This document shows, piece after piece, positions 5,707 to 6,586 of a DNA stretch of 6,586 nt. The notes below the pieces were generated by a model. That model ran no database searches, was not told the origin of the DNA, and saw nothing but the letters and a program-made list of their open reading frames with translations. Positions within the stretch are counted from its first letter, which is position 1; each line of letters begins with the position of its first letter. The DNA lies in assembly GCA_031279525.1 (NCBI GenBank), contig JAITIH010000014.1, positions 1 to 6,586 of the forward strand, written 5' to 3'. The translations under genes were made by a program, and so were the position numbers. This DNA comes from Deltaproteobacteria bacterium. Lineage in GTDB: Bacteria > Desulfobacterota > Desulfarculia > Adiutricales > Adiutricaceae.

Positions 5707-5846
5707 GCGGCCGCCAATCCTTAAGCGGCCGCGAGTTCCAACGCCCGTCGCCTAATCCATAAGGCGGCCGCCAATCCTTAAGCGGCCGCGAGTTCCAACG
5801 CCCGTCGCCCAATCCATAAGGTGGTCGCCAATCCTTAAGCAAGCGC
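5707..5846. repeat. 57-bp tandem repeat with internal palindromes
   Basis: Two full copies (5707-5763 and 5764-5820) differ at a single base (T5753 against C5810). A partial, diverged third copy covers 5821-5846. Each full copy contains GCGGCCGC, a 10-base spacer (CAATCCTTAA) and GCGGCCGC again, so it can form a hairpin and also carries two self-complementary 8-mers. In the third copy both arms are altered (GTGGTCGC and GCAAGCGC). A looser relative of the first arm is GCGGTCGC at 5687-5694. The repeat lies in the spacer between two convergent genes, encodes nothing visible, and is not a CRISPR array because the copies are directly adjacent with no variable spacers. The rest of the spacer up to 6034 shows nothing but a short CCCTAA/TTAGGG stem at 5935-5951. 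Confidence 0.85.
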
Positions 5847-6034
5847 AAAAACGTCGCCCTATCGCCGATTCCCCAATCCTCTCGCCAAAGCCGAAATAAC
5901 CCCGCCAGGGCCTATCGCCTCCTTTAAACTCTAACCCTAATGGCCTTAGGGCCGTCCCAAAAATCCTTAGATCTAGCTAACTTCCAAAATAGCGGGCCCA
6001 AAAAAGCCGACCGCCGCCAAGCCCCTTCCAAAAA

Positions 6035-6098
6035 CCAGCTTTAAAAAACTGACTTTAAAAGACCGACTTTAAAAAACCGACTTTAAAAAACCGACTTA
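6035..6098 (-). repeat. 14-bp tandem repeat making serial T-tracts on the - strand
   Basis: The unit CCGACTTTAAAAAA is repeated: CCAGCTTTAAAAAA (6035-6048), CTGACTTTAAAAGA (6049-6062), two exact copies (6063-6076 and 6077-6090) and a partial CCGACTTA (6091-6098). Read on the - strand each unit presents a run of T, six long in three of the four full units. The array begins directly downstream of the strong - strand hairpin at 6100-6143, so it may supply several chances for release of the leftward transcript. Confidence 0.8.
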
Positions 6099-6099
6099 A

Positions 6100-6143
6100 C
6101 GCCACCCCTTAGGGACCCCGGTCGGGGCCCCTAAGGGGCGGCG
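6100..6143 (-). terminator. Very strong hairpin, likely 3' end of the glycyl radical enzyme mRNA
   Basis: Bases 6100-6119 pair with 6124-6143 around a 4-base loop. The core is CCCCTTAGGG (6105-6114) with CCCTAAGGGG (6129-6138). On the + strand the stem has two A-C mismatches (6104 with 6139, 6115 with 6128). On the - strand these become U-G wobbles, giving 20 unbroken pairs, so the structure is fitted to a leftward RNA. It lies about 140 bases after the stop of the - strand gene. The first T-run starts 10 bases after the stem, further than in a standard intrinsic terminator, so mRNA protection or delayed termination are both possible. Confidence 0.6.
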
Positions 6144-6282
6144 GGTTTAGGCGACGCTCCAGATCCAAAAAAGCATTCAGCTACGGCCGGAACCGCGAAA
6201 TAAAAGATACGGAAGGGGGCCGTTTCTTAGAAGGCCCGTCCAAAAGACCCTTAACCGCAAGCTCCCTTAAACGCCCCTTTGA

Positions 6283-6586
6283 TCACAGGCTACCATGGGC
6301 GGATCTGGCGATGAGGTCGTTTTGCAGATCTTCGGACAATTCGGCGAAGTAGGCGCTGTAGCCGGCCACCCGGACGATAAGGCTCCGGTATAACTCGGGA
6401 TTCTTTTGGGCCTTAAGCAAAGTTTCCTGGTTTATGACGTTAAACTGGACGTGCCAGAGCTTTAAGTCGCAAAAGGCCCGGATGAACTGGACCAGCTTTT
6501 CCGTCCCGACGTCCCCGTCTAGGCATTTGGGGGTGAACTTAAGGTTGAGCATCCTCGCCGCCCGAGCCGAAAGATCTTGATTTTTG
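6283..6586 (-). CDS. Glycyl radical enzyme, C-terminal fragment (5' end beyond window)
   Basis: The reading frame is open to the right edge, so about 100 C-terminal residues of a normally roughly 800-residue protein are visible; the ATG at 6552 is internal and not the start. RVAGYSAYF is the glycyl radical loop of pyruvate formate-lyase type enzymes, with the radical glycine encoded at 6361-6363. Before it come LNLKFTP and WHVQFNVIN, both standard for the C-terminal domain; after it LQNDLIARSAHGSL ends the protein. The active-site cysteine and glutamate lie outside the window, so the subfamily (diol, hydroxyproline, choline, isethionate or other lyase or dehydratase) cannot be named. The loop differs from the RVSGYAV form of true pyruvate formate-lyase. 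Such enzymes need a radical-SAM activase, often adjacent, not seen here. The gene converges on the importer operon, so the two are not cotranscribed. Confidence 0.88.
   Translation of the reverse strand, partial: KNQDLSARAARMLNLKFTPKCLDGDVGTEKLVQFIRAFCDLKLWHVQFNVINQETLLKAQKNPELYRSLIVRVAGYSAYFAELSEDLQNDLIARSAHGSL

Noticed and set aside
5707..5846. CRISPR array
   Set aside because: Repeat copies are directly adjacent with no unique spacers, and no cas genes are present.
6283..6552. A complete small 89-residue protein starting at the internal ATG
   Set aside because: The frame is open to the window edge and the sequence matches the C-terminal domain of a much larger enzyme, so it is a fragment of a gene that continues beyond the window.

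Overview
The window carries a complete five-gene ABC importer operon of the nitrate/sulfonate/taurine (NitT/TauT) class on the + strand. At the right edge, on the - strand and converging on the operon, is the 3' end of a glycyl radical enzyme gene. The enzyme implies an anaerobic organism, because its radical is destroyed by oxygen. The binding protein has a signal-peptidase-I type leader with no lipobox cysteine, which suits a free periplasmic protein and so a Gram-negative (diderm) cell. Genes are GC-rich, and the spacers are full of GGCC, TTAAG and CTAAG words. A gut or sediment anaerobe such as a Desulfobacterota member is a guess; nothing here fixes the taxon.

Layout. Bases 1-658 hold no gene, begin AT-rich and turn GC-rich, and contain a few inverted repeats. 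A near-consensus sigma-70 type promoter (659-687) is followed by a roughly 150-nt leader with a first hairpin (709-737) and a good intrinsic terminator (770-802) in front of the first gene, so attenuation of the operon is plausible. The operon runs: binding protein (846-1958); a 301-bp spacer with three stem-loops; permease 1 (2260-3156); ATPase 1 (3153-3974); permease 2 (3971-4768); ATPase 2 (4778-5626). The last four genes overlap by 4 bp or are 9 bp apart. A large stem-loop follows the last stop. The 656-bp convergent spacer (5627-6282) holds a 57-bp tandem repeat, a 14-bp tandem repeat and a very strong hairpin whose wobble pairs show it fits a - strand transcript, that is, the end of the glycyl radical enzyme mRNA.

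How the genes work together. The binding protein should capture a small anion or organic solute and deliver it to a membrane channel made of two different permeases and driven by two different ATPases. The most interesting point is that the ATPases are degenerate in complementary ways. ATPase 1 has a damaged signature motif (ISSGM) but keeps the H-loop histidine. ATPase 2 has an intact signature (LSGGM) but alanine in place of that histidine. In a heterodimer this gives one fully canonical ATP site and one doubly degenerate site, the arrangement known from asymmetric exporters such as TAP and CFTR but not usual for this importer class. The substrate is unknown. The glycyl radical enzyme next door makes a carbon or organosulfur compound broken down by radical C-X cleavage a reasonable hypothesis only.
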